From JAAYQU01 sp037441445 (GTDB taxonomy: Bacteria > Bacteroidota > Bacteroidia > Bacteroidales > Salinivirgaceae), in the NCBI GenBank assembly GCA_037441445.1, contig JBBISE010000198.1, forward strand, positions 1 through 5,644: a DNA stretch of 5,644 bases, given 5' to 3'. Shown piece after piece: positions 5,553 through 5,644 of the stretch. A model generated the notes under the pieces. The model did not search any database. It saw nothing but the letters and a program-made list of their open reading frames with translations, and had not been told where the DNA came from. The translations under genes were made by a program, and so were the position numbers. How positions within the stretch are numbered: position 1 is the stretch's first letter; the number at the start of each line of letters is the position of its first letter.

Positions 5553-5585
5553 GAAATGTTTCGGCGCCGTACATTTCGTTTTTTT
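5553..5585 (+). terminator. Terminator-like hairpin
   Basis: GAAATGT (5553-5559) pairs perfectly with ACATTTC (5571-5577); the interior holds the palindrome CGGCGCCG (5562-5569), and seven T's follow at 5579-5585. The shape fits an intrinsic terminator on the plus strand, though no intact plus-strand gene lies just upstream, so it may belong to a lost gene or mark the end of the degraded region. Confidence 0.4.
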
Positions 5586-5593
5586 CGTTTAAT

Positions 5594-5630
5594 GGGGCTG
5601 TCTAAAAAGACTAGACAGTCCTTTTTTTTT
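5594..5630 (+). mobile_element. Terminator-like hairpin, possibly an insertion-sequence end
   Basis: GGGCTGTCTA (5595-5604) pairs with TAGACAGTCC (5612-5621) through 10 base pairs including one G-T, with a 7-base loop and nine T's at 5622-5630. By shape it is a strong intrinsic terminator. Its outer sequence, GGGGCTGTCTAAAAAG from 5594, also resembles the terminal inverted repeats I associate with IS1182-like elements, whose ends often carry such an inward hairpin; this is from memory. If so, the element starts at 5594 and continues past the window. No transposase sequence is inside the window. Confidence 0.45.
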
Positions 5631-5644
5631 GTTAAAAAAAATGA

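Noticed and set aside
5405..5605. Plus-strand open frame of 66 codons at the right edge
   Set aside because: It runs antisense to the more coding-like minus frame, includes both terminator-like hairpins and has no recognisable protein features.

Overview
The window looks like chromosomal DNA from a member of the Bacteroidota. The basis is protein character (a DnaX starting in the MxxxIVSARKYRP style, a Bacteroidota-like thioredoxin reductase and ferritin), AT-rich leaders without clear Shine-Dalgarno sequences, and exact matches to the Bacteroidota -7 promoter element TAnnTTTG close upstream of all four well-supported genes. Genus cannot be fixed from the sequence alone; this is inference from protein style and promoter type.

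Layout. 1-284: no convincing gene; some small inverted repeats and a promoter at the right edge. 315-1235 (+): ten-helix EamA/DMT-family transporter. 1236-1413: intergenic, with a weak imperfect inverted repeat and a promoter for the next gene. 1414-2418 (+): thioredoxin reductase trxB, closed by a strong 11-bp intrinsic terminator at 2437-2474. 2492-2583: cluster of REP-like palindromic repeats (two direct copies plus one inverted half copy) between two convergent genes. 2605-3099 (-): bacterial ferritin with a complete ferroxidase centre. 3100-3296: divergent promoter region shared by ferritin and dnaX, each with its own TATATTTG box. 3297-4988 (+): dnaX, the tau/gamma clamp-loader subunit. 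4989-5644: no intact gene; two coding-looking tails that run into each other and both lack a credible start, two terminator-like hairpins, and at 5594 a sequence resembling the terminal repeat of an insertion sequence that would continue beyond the window.

The four main genes are not an operon. Each appears to have its own promoter and they serve separate housekeeping roles: metabolite transport, thiol redox (TrxB), iron storage and detoxification (ferritin), and replication (DnaX). TrxB and ferritin both belong to oxidative and iron homeostasis, but the sequence gives no sign of co-regulation.

The most interesting signal is inside dnaX. A run of 11 A's (4401-4411) lies exactly where the conserved clamp-loader body ends and the proline-rich linker of tau begins, and both alternative reading frames meet a stop within seven codons after it. 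This is the arrangement expected for slippage that produces a short gamma protein (375 or 377 aa) alongside full-length tau (563 aa), as known for Thermus thermophilus dnaX.
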